From positions 124,001 through 188,000 of the forward strand of contig CAWFOC010000008.1 of assembly GCA_963817395.1 (NCBI GenBank): a DNA stretch of 64,000 nt. The letters are read 5' to 3'. Position 1 is the stretch's first letter, and each line of letters opens with the position of its first letter. The DNA comes from CAWGYQ01 sp963817395. GTDB taxonomy: Bacteria; Acidobacteriota; Vicinamibacteria; Vicinamibacterales; CAVPJW01. Of this stretch, positions 29,086 through 39,488 are shown one piece after another. A program made the position numbers and the translations under genes. The notes below the pieces were generated by a model. It did not search any database. It worked only from the letters and a program-made list of their open reading frames with translations, and had not been told where the DNA came from.

Positions 29086-30201
29086 CGGACTTTATCGCGC
29101 GGCGCCGTGCTTCGTCCGGCCAGGCCGTCCAGCGTCCCGCACGCCTCGCGCCGACGCCCGCGGCATAGAGCACCGACTCTCCGATGCCGTCCACCTTCAG
29201 GTCGCGCTCGATGCGCGTGTCGGCCAGTGCGTCGGTGCAGAACGGCGCAAGGCCAAGTGCCGTCGCCACCAGACAGAACGTCTGGCAGAAGTGCCCGGCT
29301 TCGAGCAGCACCGCGCGGTAGGAGCGCGGATAGGGGTACTGCCACTCGGTGCGTGCGAAGACCGCGGTGAGAATCACCAGCGCCGCTGCCTCGCGATACC
29401 ACCACTGGCCGGGCAGATAGCGCTCGATGGTGCCGCTCGTGACGCGCGTGCCGAGAGACGCGAGTCGATGTCGCGCCGGGGCGTAATAGTACACGCCTGG
29501 AGCGAGACCATCGATCCGCCTGGCCACGACGTAGGCCTCAATCGGGTGTCGCGCGCCACCCGACGGCGACGACTTGAGCGGCGCCCGGCCGAGCGCTCCG
29601 AGATCGAGCCATCGCTGGACGCCGAACGTCAGGCCGAGCATCGTGGCCAGATCGGCAACCGCGACGGCCCGATCGGCGAACCGCCGCCACGTCCGGCGCT
29701 CCCGAAGCGCGCGGGCCAGCTGTCCGTCGAGTGCCGGCGGCGGCAATCGAATCTGACCGTCGCGAGGCACGCGCTTCAGGGCAGGCGGGGGAGGTCTCTC
29801 GCGCAACCGGCGTCGCATGAAGGCGTCGGCGCCCAGCTCGCCGCGCGCGAAATCCATGTCCTTCGTGGAGAAGTGCAGGAAGCCCGCGGAGGGATTCCAG
29901 CTCCGCCATGACGTCATGGCGAGCTCGCGCGGATCGCGCGCCCGGTCGGAGCGCTGAAGAAATGTCTGGCGGACGAGACTCGCGATCGTTCGTTGCGCAG
30001 TGATGCGGGCGTGTACCGTGGCAGCGCCTCGATGAGCGAGGAGGCTGGCCGCCAGTCGTCGAAGAAGTGGAGCACGTCTGCGGCACCTGGCAGCGCCGCG
30101 ATGCGTCGGTTGGTCGCGAAGTTGTGGAAGATCAACGTGGCGCCCGCCCAATGACCGATCACGTGAGGCGAGCGCCGGTAGCGGACAGCCGATGGGGACA
30201 T
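29033..30201 (-). CDS. SagB-type (nitroreductase-fold) dehydrogenase, frameshifted
   Basis: An FMN enzyme of the SagB/ThcOx family, which in RiPP pathways oxidises azolines to azoles. About 389 residues from ATG 30201. The first ~70 residues (MSPSAVRYRRSPHVIGHW and LHFFDDWRPASSLIEALP) look like the winged-helix N-terminal region of SagB-like proteins. After a central linker the nitroreductase domain has LRERRTWRRF, SPSGGARHPIEAYVVARR (FMN/phosphate contact), VYYYAPARHRL and RAVLLEAGHFCQTFCLVATALGL. A frameshift near 30005 separates the two parts. No YcaO cyclase, precursor peptide or transporter is nearby, so this is a stand-alone copy of unknown substrate. Confidence 0.8.
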
Positions 30202-30243
30202 GACCCGGGATGTCCCGGCTCGTGGACGTCTAATCAGAGCCGC

Positions 30244-30537
30244 CTACTCGTCGAGCACGTCGGCATGCGCCCTTCAGGACGGTGTGCGCCGATTCCAGCT
30301 CGCTCACCGCGTTTCCGATGTCGGTCTGAATCGATTCGGCGCCGGACGCGGTGCTGAGGGCCTTGAGGTCTGGCGATGACGGTTGCCACGCTGTCGAGGC
30401 TGGGACCCAGCGCTTGTTACAGGGCCGAGCTGCGCGGCCGCCGCCGCTCGCTTCGCCGGCTTTCGGACGCTCTTCTTGGCACTCTTCGGTGACGTGGATG
30501 TCCGCCCGGTCTTCGAAGCGGGTTTGCGGCGCGCCAT
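30244..30537 (-). CDS. Small Lys/Ala-rich basic protein with a helical tail, frameshifted
   Basis: About 98 residues if repaired. ATG 30537 has a near-perfect AGGAGG Shine-Dalgarno site 6 bases upstream, which marks it as a real gene. The first ~38 residues are Lys-, Arg-, Ser- and Ala-rich (MARRKPASKTGRTSTS, then KSVRKPAKRAAAAA), resembling histone H1-like tails. Next, in neighbouring frames, come LDSVATVIA, then DIGNAVSELESAHTVLK and finally ADVLDE with TAG at 30244-30246, together a plausible amphipathic helical domain. At least two or three one-base shifts are needed, so it is either badly sequenced or decayed. DNA binding is a guess from composition. Confidence 0.5.
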
Positions 30538-30667
30538 GTCGTCCTCCTGCTGTCGGTGTCGCGTGTCGAGAATCGGTCGAAAGACGAGAGGGCAGTCTAG
30601 TGACGAGCGTGCAGCCAGTCAAGAGCGGCGCGGTCGTTCTCTCCGCGCGACGCGCGCGTCGGCCCGA

Positions 30668-33325
30668 TCAGGACGGGAACCGCAGGCGTGCCAGAAGCGC
30701 GGCGAACCTCGGGTCGTCGCGCAGCGAATCCAGCAATGGATCGACCTTCAGGTTCGCGACGCCCTCATCGCGCGCGTCGTAGGCCCGCTCCAGCCACGCG
30801 AATGCCAGGTCCTTCTCGCCGAGCGCGGCGTAGACGACAGCGATGCCGTAGGGAGGGCAGCCGCCGGAGGTCGCATCGGCGAGCGTGCGTTCGGCATCGG
30901 CGCGACGGCCCGCCGCCGCATACGCGTGCGCGAGCAGATCGAGATATGCAGGACCTGCGCCCGTCAGCTCGGCGATGGCGAGATCGTAGAATCCGCGCTG
31001 GACGTAGGCGCGGCCGAGCAGCGTGTGGGCCGGCAGGAAATCAGGCTCGAGCGCCAGCGTCTTCTTCAGCTGTGCGATCGCATCGTCGTACCGCCGGGCA
31101 AAGTAATACGACCAGGCGACACGACGACTGACAGGGGCCGAGAACGGGGCGCGCTCTTCCGCCAGCATGACTCTCGCGAATCGCCTCGTCGTGCCGGCCG
31201 AGCGTCGTGAGGTAGTCGGCGTACCAATGATGCGTCAGGACCGAGGCGGGGTCGAGCTCGAGCGCGCGCGAGAAATCGGCCTGCGCCGCTTCCCACTCCC
31301 AGCCGAAGACGTATCGTACGAATGCGCGCGAGGTCCAGGCCTCGGCCAGCATGTTGTCGATGGCCAGCGCCCGCGACGTCGCGTCCATGGCGCGGGTGTA
31401 GGCTTCCTTCCCGCTCACCGCGTGGTAGTACGCGGAGAGCAGCGCGTAGGAATCGGCGATGCCGACGTGCGCCGCCGCGAAATTTGGATCGCGATCGGCG
31501 GCGAGGCGGAAGTATTCGAGGCCTCGGCGCAGGCCGTCGGCATCCCGTTCGTCCCAGGCCTGACGGCCCTTCAGGTAGAGCTCCATCGCCTCGGGATCGA
31601 CCTGTGGCGCGCGCGCGAGCAGCATCTCTTCGCGCCGGGCCAGCTTCACTTTCAGTTCCGAAGCGATCGCCTGAGCGAGATCGCCCTGCAGCTTCAGGAA
31701 GTCGGCGAGCGGGCGATCGAAGGCGCCCGACCAGAGCAAGACACCGGTTCCGGCATGAAAGACCTGGACGGCGACCCGAACGGTGCGGTTGTTGGAGGTG
31801 CCCGGCATGACCTGTACCGACCCATCGACGATGGCGTCGGCGTTGGTCGCGCGACCGACGTCGGTTATCGTTCGCGTTGCGCCCGGATCGAGCGTGCGCA
31901 TGTACGACCAGGGCACCACCTTCAGCGCGCCGATCTGGCCGAGGCGCGCGGTGAGCTCGAGCGGCACGGCAGCGGCGAGATCCGAGGCCTCCTGGCTGCC
32001 CGTCACGTTCTCGAACGGCAGCACCGCGATGCGCTCGATCTGACCGGCGGTCACGGGCGCAGGAGTGGCCGTGTTTTCGCGTGAACCAGCGCCCCAGTAG
32101 ATGGCGGCCAGCAAGACTGCCAGCATGCCGGCACCGACCGCCACCGCGCGCCGGCCGATCCACGCCTCTGCCGGCGTGACGGCCGCCGACGCCGATTCGG
32201 CGGCAGGCACTGCCGTCAACGGTCGCGGCGTCGCGCTGATGGTGAGCGGAGACACTTCGAGCGCCGACATCAGCGCGGCTTCCATGTCGCCGGCTGATTC
32301 GTAGCGCTCGTCCGGGTTGCCCGCAATGGCGCGCTCGACCGCCTGCACGAATCGCTCCGGCAGGTCCGGGCGCGCGTCACGCAGACGCTTGAACTGACCC
32401 TGCTTGTGCGCCTTCCACAATTCCTCCATCGTCTTCGTGCGGATTGGGTAGGAGGCGGTGACGAGGTGATACAGCAGAACGCCGACGCTGTAGATGTCGC
32501 TTCGCACGGTCGCGTCGCGCCCGCTCAGAATCTCGGGGGCCAGATAGAGAGGCGTGCCGGCCATGCTCGGCAGCACCGTCCCTCCCGGCTCCCGCAGCTC
32601 CTGACCGGAACTGAAGTCCATCAGGACGATCCGGCCGCCCTCCTCGCGCATGACGTTTTGCGCCTTGACGTCGCGGTGCACCAGGCCCGAGTTGTGCACG
32701 GCCGCCAGAGCACGACAGAGGTCGAGACCGACGAGCAGCGCCTCGCGCGCACCAAAGGGACCCTGCTTGTCGAGCACCTGATCGAGCGTCTGCCCCTTGA
32801 TGAACTCCATGCAGATGCCGACGCGGCCCTCACGCGATTCCGCCTCGAACACCGTGAGCACGTTCGGATGACGCACGCGCGCGAGCAGCCGCCCTTCGTG
32901 CAGCACGCGCTCGGCGAGCGAGTCGAGCGGGGCACCCGCGGGCTTGAGCAGCTTCAGCGCGACTTCGCGCTCGAGCCGCGGATCCCATGCGCGAAACACT
33001 TCGCCGAAGGTGCCGGCGCCGATCTTTTCGACCAGCTGCAGGTGCCCCCAGCGCCCGAGGGCGGTGTCGTCGACGGCCGCCTCGGCCTCTCGGGGCGTCG
33101 GGGCGAAACGGCAGCAGCCGGTGCGGGAAGCGGGAGTCGCGCGGGAGCGGGCGACGGTATGTAGCTGCGGTGCAGCTGCGCCAGACCCGAGAGCACCCGC
33201 AGTTGTCGAATCAGCGAGCGCTGCCGATCGTCGCGTGCGCTCGATTCCACGTCGCTCCAATTGATCCCCGCGCCATCGGCGATGGAGGTGGCCACCGCCA
33301 ACAACGCGCTTTCCTCAGTGCTCAC
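30668..33325 (-). CDS. Serine/threonine protein kinase with TolB-like and TPR regions, frameshifted; DFS in place of DFG
   Basis: About 885 residues. GTG 33325 lies inside the end of the sigma gene (11-base overlap) with AGGAG 8 bases upstream, so the two are coupled. A helical N-terminus (STEESALLAVATSIADGAGI) precedes the kinase domain: GAGTFGEVF, EVALKLL, VHRDVKAQNVM and MDFSSGQE, where the usual DFG is DFS; the metal-binding Asp is kept. PLYLAPEILSG is the APE region. A membrane helix (VAVGAGMLAVLLAAIYWGA) is followed by a TolB-like domain (RIAVLPFENVTGS, ADAIVDGSVQVM) and TPR repeats to the C-terminus. Frameshifts near 33115 and 31170 cancel in length. This sigma-kinase pairing is common in Acidobacteriota and suggests that the kinase controls the sigma factor. 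Confidence 0.87.
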
Positions 33326-33965
33326 GCTGCATCTCCTCTGCCAGCCGCAGCAGCGCTCGTCCAACGGCCATGCGGGCGGCATCGGCCGTTGGCTTGCCGA
33401 TGACCTCGGCAAGCTGCTCGTAGGTGTATCCGAGCTCCAAACGGGACACGATCGCCTCGCGGTCGTCGGGACGCAATCGCTGAAGCGCCGTCTCGTAGCG
33501 CTGGACGGCCTCGTGTCCGATGGCCTCATCCAGCGGCGACGTGCCGGGGTCGATCGGTTCAGTGACCAGCGATTCGGCCGCAGGGCGCCGCGCGGCGCGG
33601 CGAAGCTGGTCGCGCACGCGGTTCAGCACCGCTTGACGCAGATATGCCTGCAGCGCGCCCTCGTGCCGTGGCTCGAACGAATCCAGCCGTTTCAGCGTCT
33701 GTGTCACGGTGTCCTGCACCAGGTCGTCCGTGTCGACCAAATCGCGTGTGTAGGCCGGCAGCCGTCCGCTGGCCCAGCGCTTCAGTCGAGGCAGGCACCG
33801 GGCGAACAGCGTGTTCAGCGCGCCATCGTCGCCGCCCCGGGCGCGCTGCAGCAGTTGCTGCGTCGACTCGAGATCGGGACGAGTGGCATCGGGGCCATCG
33901 TCAGGCGACGGCCTGAGCTGATCCATGACAGCGTGGGTGATTGACAGACGAGGTTGGCGGATCAT
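33315..33965 (-). CDS. ECF-type sigma factor coupled to the kinase
   Basis: 216 residues if ATG 33965 is used (AGG at 5 bases); an alternative is ATG 33926, giving 203. Region 2: GALNTLFARCLPRLKRWASG, then TDDLVQDTVTQTLKRL. Region 4: LQRLRPDDREAIVSRLELG and YEQLAEVIGKPTADAARMAV. This variant with LPRLKRWASGRLP and a kinase immediately downstream matches the kinase-linked ECF groups. The stop lies 8 bases inside the kinase reading frame. No anti-sigma gene is next to it, in line with control by phosphorylation. Confidence 0.87.
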   Translation of the reverse strand: MIRQPRLSITHAVMDQLRPSPDDGPDATRPDLESTQQLLQRARGGDDGALNTLFARCLPRLKRWASGRLPAYTRDLVDTDDLVQDTVTQTLKRLDSFEPRHEGALQAYLRQAVLNRVRDQLRRAARRPAAESLVTEPIDPGTSPLDEAIGHEAVQRYETALQRLRPDDREAIVSRLELGYTYEQLAEVIGKPTADAARMAVGRALLRLAEEMQREH

Positions 33966-34131
33966 ACCGCCTATTCATCATCGCCAAACGCCGCGGATCA
34001 CGTCCCGTTGTCTCCGAACTCTCTCCTGGAGGTCTTTAACGCCAAACCGGGCCAGACCGAACAGGCTCAGTCGTGGCGCAGCCCATCGGGCCGGTGGCCG
34101 GCGGGTTGGGTCGTGTCGAGGCCGTCGAGCT

Positions 34132-36880
34132 TCAGGGCTGGCGCCGCCGACGCAGTTGCTCGAGGACGTCGCCGAGCCGTCGAATTTCTTCGCCGTACAA
34201 CGCCCAGTTGCCTTCCCGCTGCGCTCGCATGGCGCGCTCGTAATGGTCCTGGGCGCGGACGGCGAGATCCTCGCCCGGCGAGTCGGGCGGTGCCTTCGGC
34301 GCCAGAATCGGCAAGGAGGGACCATCAGGCACGGCCAGCCGATCGAGCTCGGCCGGCGAGTCGGGTGCCAGCGCGCCCTTGCCGAACAGGCGCTCGAGGG
34401 CGCCTTCGAGCGTCTCCTGCATGACGATCTGGCCCTGGTAGGCCACGATGACGCGCTTGAGCTCGGGGATGCGGCCGGTCGTGCCTCGCAGATAGAGGGG
34501 ACGGATGTAGAGCAGCGACTCTTCGATGGGGATGATGAGCAGCGTGCCCTGGATGACCTGCGAACCCTGCTGATTCCAGAGCGTAATCTGGGGCGCGATG
34601 GTCTGGTCCTGGTTGATGCGGGAGACGACCTGGCGTGGTCCGAACACGACCTTCTGTTTGGGAAACTGGAAGACCATGAGACGCCCGTACTGATCGCCGT
34701 CGCTGCGCGCCACCATCCAGGCAGCCAGGTTGTCCTTGCGTCGGGGCGTAAACGGCAGGAACTGGATGAACTCGGCGCCCTCGAGGCCGGGAAGCTTCAT
34801 CACGGCGTAGTAGGGCTGCAGCTGCGAGCCACGCGCTCCTCCTCACCGATGCTCGGGACGTCCCACTGGTCCTCCTTGTTATAGAAAACCGCAGGGTTGG
34901 TCATGTGGTAGGTCGAGTACATCGCCGCCTGCAGCGCGAAGATGTCCTCCGGGTATCGGACGTGGTGGCGAAGCGACTCGGGCATCGAGGCCAGCGGCCG
35001 GAACAGATCCGGAAATATGCTGGCCAGGGTCAGTGCGAGCGGATCTTCGGGGTCGGCCAGATAGAAGACCGTGGTGCCATGGAACGCGTCCAGGGTCACC
35101 TTGACGGAGTTGCGAATGTAATTGATGCCGGCGGCCGACCGGGTGGAGTAGGGGTACTCGCTCGTGTGCGTGTACCCGTCGAGCACCCAGATCAGCCGCC
35201 CATCGGCGATCACGAGGTACGGGTCCGCGTCGAACGTGATGAACGGCGCAATCGACGTGACGCGGTCGAGGATGTTCCGCCGCATCAGGATGCGGCTCTC
35301 GGCGGTGATATCGTCGCTCAACAGAATCTTCCACGAGGCGAATCGGACGCTGAACAGCAGTTTTCGCCAGAACGTGCCGATGCCGATCCCGCCGTTGCCC
35401 TCATACGTGGTGTAGACGTTGTCCTCGCCCTTCGGATAGTGGAACTCCTGCGCCTTGGTGCGAACGAACACGTAGTCGCTCGCGAGCTCGCCGAAGTAGA
35501 TGCTCGGTTCCTCAACCTTCAGATCGACGACCGACTGTGGCGGCAGATCCTTGATGAAGAGCACCGGCAGGCCCTCGCCCGTCACCTGGTTGACGGGGCC
35601 GAGCGTCAGGCCGTAGCCGTGCGTGAAGGCGAGACGCTCGTTGATCCAGGTGCGATTGGGCAGGCTGGCCGGGTTCAGCTCGCGGGCCGAGAGCATGATC
35701 TGGCGGTATTCGCCGTTGATCACGTAGCGATCATTGTCCACGGACACGAAGTCGTAATAGGTCCGAATCTCCTGAATCTGCGCGAAGGTGTCGAGCAGCG
35801 GCTGGTGGTCCCAGAGCCGCACGTTCCTCAGCGTATCGGCATTGTTCGCGATGTCGTCGCGCGAGAGCGCGCCGTCGCCCGACAGTTCCCGCTCTTCGAC
35901 CAGGTCGAGGGCGAAGGCGTCGCGTGTGGCGGCGATGTTGTGCACGATGTACGGCGTTTCGCGCACCTGCTCGTTCGGCGCGACGACGAAGCGCTGAATG
36001 GCGGCAGCGTAGCCCTGGCCTGCGAGCAGCACCACCACGTAGAGCGCAACCCCGGCGGGAAGCGGCCAGACCGCATTCGAGAAGGCGTGCCACACGGCCA
36101 GCAAGGCACCGACGAGTGCGGCAGCCGCCAGCGCGCGCGCTGCGGGAAACCTGGCCGCAATGTCGGTGTATGCCGCGCCGTGGATCAACCCGTTCGGCGA
36201 GACGATGGTTCGCGGTACCTCGAGCCAGGCTCCCCACGCGAGCAGCAGCAGGGCGAATCGCGGCCAGCAGCGAGAGGTGTCGACGGGTTCGAGGTCCGAT
36301 GACGAGGCGTCCCGTCTCGGTCAGACCCAGCACGCCCCCGACGACGTACACGGCGCCGGCGCCGATGGCTGCGACGGCCGTGAGAAAGAGCAGGGCCGCT
36401 CGAAGCCGAACAAGAAGGGGCAGCGTGTAGATGTAGTAGGACGCATCCCGGCCCAGGATCGGATCGGCGGTCCCGAACGGAACCGCGTGTCGAAACGAGA
36501 GCCACGCGAGCCATTGCCCCGACACCACGAGGCCAACCAGGAGCGCGACGGCCACGGACGCGAGGAGAGACAGCCGTTGAAGCTGCTCGGGCCGGGGTGC
36601 GGTCATCTGGAAGCCGTCGCGGGTCCAGACGCGGAGCGGGGCCGGCGGGCCGCACACCGCCGAGCGCTATCAGGAAATTCGCGTGCAGCCAGAACAGGGT
36701 GACGCCGAAGGCCACGGCCCCGACCAGGGTGCGGGTCGTGATTTCCGTGCTGAAGAGGTGCCGGTAGCCGACCTCACCGAACCAGAGCCAGTCCGCCGAG
36801 AAGCGGGCGGCCGACGGCACGACGAAGAGCGCGAAACCGACGACCAGCATCAATATCAGGCGCAGGGACGGATTTTTCAC
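34132..36880 (-). CDS. UPF0182-family membrane protein, frameshifted
   Basis: A protein of about 916 residues of the UPF0182 (COG1615) family, whose function is unknown. GTG 36880 is chosen because GAGGTGG lies upstream and the first helix follows directly (LILMLVVGFALFVVPS). The N-terminal third has about seven membrane helices, including SADWLWFGEVGY, a family signature. The large outer part contains VHNIAATRDAFAL, WDHQPLLDTFAQIQEIRTYY, HGYGLTLGPVNQVTGEGLP and YAVMMKLPGLEGAEFIQFLP, all typical of the family. Three frameshifts, near 36655, 36265 and 34825, split it into four pieces; the conserved blocks are all present. Divergent from the acylase gene with 64 bases between. Confidence 0.9.
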
Positions 36881-36944
36881 GGGGCCACCTCGTCGTTCGA
36901 TCCTACAACCTTGCGGCCGACATAGAATCGAAACCCGATCGACG

Positions 36945-39357
36945 GTGCTTCGAATCTTGTTACGCCATTCCGCCGTCGCCGTCCTGCTCCTGGCATCGCT
37001 TTGCGCGCCTGTGGAACCGACCAGCCACCGGTGGCGGCCACTGCCGTGAGCGCGCCCGGTCCATTCCCGCAGACCTCGGGAACGCTCCGTCTCGACGGGC
37101 TTTCCGCGCCGGTGCGTGTGGTCCGCGACCGGTGGGGCATTCCGCACATCTACGCATCGAGTCAGGACGACCTGTTCCTGGCGCAGGGGTTCGTGCAGGC
37201 CCAGGACCGGCTCTTTCAGATCGATCTCTGGCGGCGTTCGACGCTCGGCCGGCTCTCGGAAATCCTGGGTCCCGATTTCATCGCGCGCGATCGCATGACG
37301 CGGCTCATGGCGTATCGCGGCCCGCTCGATGTGGAGTGGACCAGCTACGGTCCCGACACCCAACGGATCGCGAAACAGTTCGTTCGCGGCGTCAATCAGT
37401 GGATCGACATCGCGCGCCGCGACCCGCCCGAAGAATTTCGAGTGGCCGGCTACCTGCCAGAGCCCTGGCAGCCCACGGACCTGCTCAGCCGGGGCGAGGC
37501 CTTCACGATGAGCGGGAATGCGCTGGCGGAGGTGTTTCGCGCGCGGATCATGACGGCGGCTGGCGCCGATACCGCCGCAACGGTTGCTGCCGCCCGATCC
37601 ACCGGTCGCGGTTCGCGCGGCGCCAGGCATCGATCTTTCGGTGTTGAACTTCCAGTTGTCGGAAGGTCTGCGGCGCATCGCCGCGCCGCCTGCCTTCGGT
37701 GCGGTGACCACCATCGCACGCGCGTCGCGCACCCTCGAGATGACCGACGAAGGCAGCAACAACTGGGTGGTCAGCGGTGCCCGATCCGCAACCGGACACC
37801 CTATCCTGGCCAACGATCCGCACCGTGCGCTCGATCACCCGTCGCTTCGGTACCTGGTGCATCTCAAGGCGCCTGGCTGGAACGTCATCGGAGCGGTCGT
37901 GCCGTGGTTTCCGGGTGTGGCCATCGGTCACAACGAGCGCGTGGCCTGGGGCCTGACAATCTTCGCCAACGACGCACAGGACCTCTACGTCGAGCGCGTC
38001 AATCCCGCGAATGCCCGCCAGTATCAGTGGCGCGGCAAGTGGGTCGACATGCAGGTGGCCAGCGAGACGATTCAGGTGAAGGGACGCGATAAGCCGGTCA
38101 CCGTGGAGCATTTCTACACCCGCCACGGCCCGGTGGTGGCGGTGGACACCGAACGCCATCTCGCGTTTGCGCTCCGCTGGACCGGCGCCGAGCCCGGGAC
38201 CGCCGGCTACCTCGGTGCGCTCGCATTGGATCGCGCCACCGACGCGAACACGTTCAGGCGGGCGCTCAGTCGATGGAAGATGCCGGGCGAGAACTTCGTC
38301 TACGCGGACGTGGACGGCGCCATTGGCTATCAGGCCGCATCGCTCGCCCCCATTCGTCCCAACTGGACGGGCCTGCTGCCCGTGCCCGGCTGGACTGGCG
38401 AGTACGAGTGGAGCGGCTGGTACGGCCTGGACGAGTTACCACGCGATCGCGAACCCGCGCTCGGGATACCTGGCCACGGCGAACCACAACACGCTGCCCA
38501 GGGGATATCGACCGCGAGTCGGCTTCGACTGGAGCGATCCGGCACGAATCAGCCGGATTCGCGCCGTGCTCGACGTGCCCGGCACCTTCTCGGTGGACGA
38601 CTTCAAGCGCCTGCAGCACGACACGCGGGCGTGGAAGGCTGATCGGATTGTTCCGCTGCTCGAGAAGCTGACCTTCGAGGCGCCCGCCACCGAGCGCGCC
38701 CGGCGAATGCTGATCGACTGGGACAGACAAATGCGGCGCGGATCTCCCGGCGCCGTGCTCTACGCGTTCTGGGAGCGACAGTTGAGCCGCCGGCTGCTGG
38801 CTCCGCATCTGGACCGGCACTTGAGTGAGGAGTTTCTGGCCAGAGGCAACGCCGTACTCGTCCGCGCGCTGACCGGGCCGCCGGCAGGGTGGTTCGACCG
38901 CGATGGATCGCGTTCGCGTGACGCGCTCCTCGAGGAGGCGCTGACGGCTGCTGTCGAGGAGATCGAGAAGACCGTCGGTACCGATCACGCGAACTGGGAC
39001 TGGGCCCGGCTGCACACGGCTACGTTTCAGCACCCGCTCGCAACGACTCCTGCGCTGGCGGCGCGGTTCAACGTAGGCCCGATCGGCCGGGATGGCTACG
39101 GCACAACCGTCTTCATGACGTCCGGCCCGGCCTTGACGCAAACCAACGGTGCGACATTTCGCCAGATTGTCGACCTCGCCGACTGGGATCGCTCCGTGGG
39201 CACGAGCGCTCCCGGCCAATCTGGGCAAGCCGGAAGTCCGCACTTCGACGATCTCGCCACACTGTGGGGCGACCAGACATATTTCCCGTTCGCATTCAGC
39301 GATGAAGCCGTCACGCGCGCCGCGGAATCGACCGTGCTTCTGACGCCGCAGCCCTGA
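36945..39357 (+). CDS. Penicillin-acylase-family Ntn hydrolase, probable lipoprotein, frameshifted
   Basis: An amidase of the penicillin G acylase / acyl-homoserine-lactone acylase family, made as a precursor that cleaves itself before a catalytic serine. About 804 residues. GTG 36945 starts a hydrophobic signal (LLRHSAVAVLLLASLCA) followed, one frame over, by CGTDQPP, so a lipoprotein Cys is likely. The alpha part has VRDRWGIPHIYA and AQGFVQAQDRLFQIDLWRR. The new N-terminus is Ser in DEGSNNWVVSG (about residue 268), followed by NDPHRALDHPS and VPWFPGVAIGHNERVAWG. Shifts near 37003, 37595 and 38455 interrupt it. Substrate cannot be told from sequence; acyl-amide scavenging or quorum-signal breakdown are family roles. 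Confidence 0.9.
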
Positions 39358-39488
39358 GCGCGCGCTCGGGCCGTTCGTCCCCGGAGCGATGGCACCCGCC
39401 TCGCCACGGCCGAGATTGGTCCCGGCGGATCTTGCCGCCGGCGTCAACGCGTCTAGAATCGTCGGCCCAGGGGAGAGCGAGGTTCCAG

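Noticed and set aside
27102..30201. RiPP/TOMM biosynthetic cluster around the SagB-type gene
   Set aside because: No YcaO, precursor peptide, leader peptidase or ABC exporter was found nearby, so only the single enzyme is reported.
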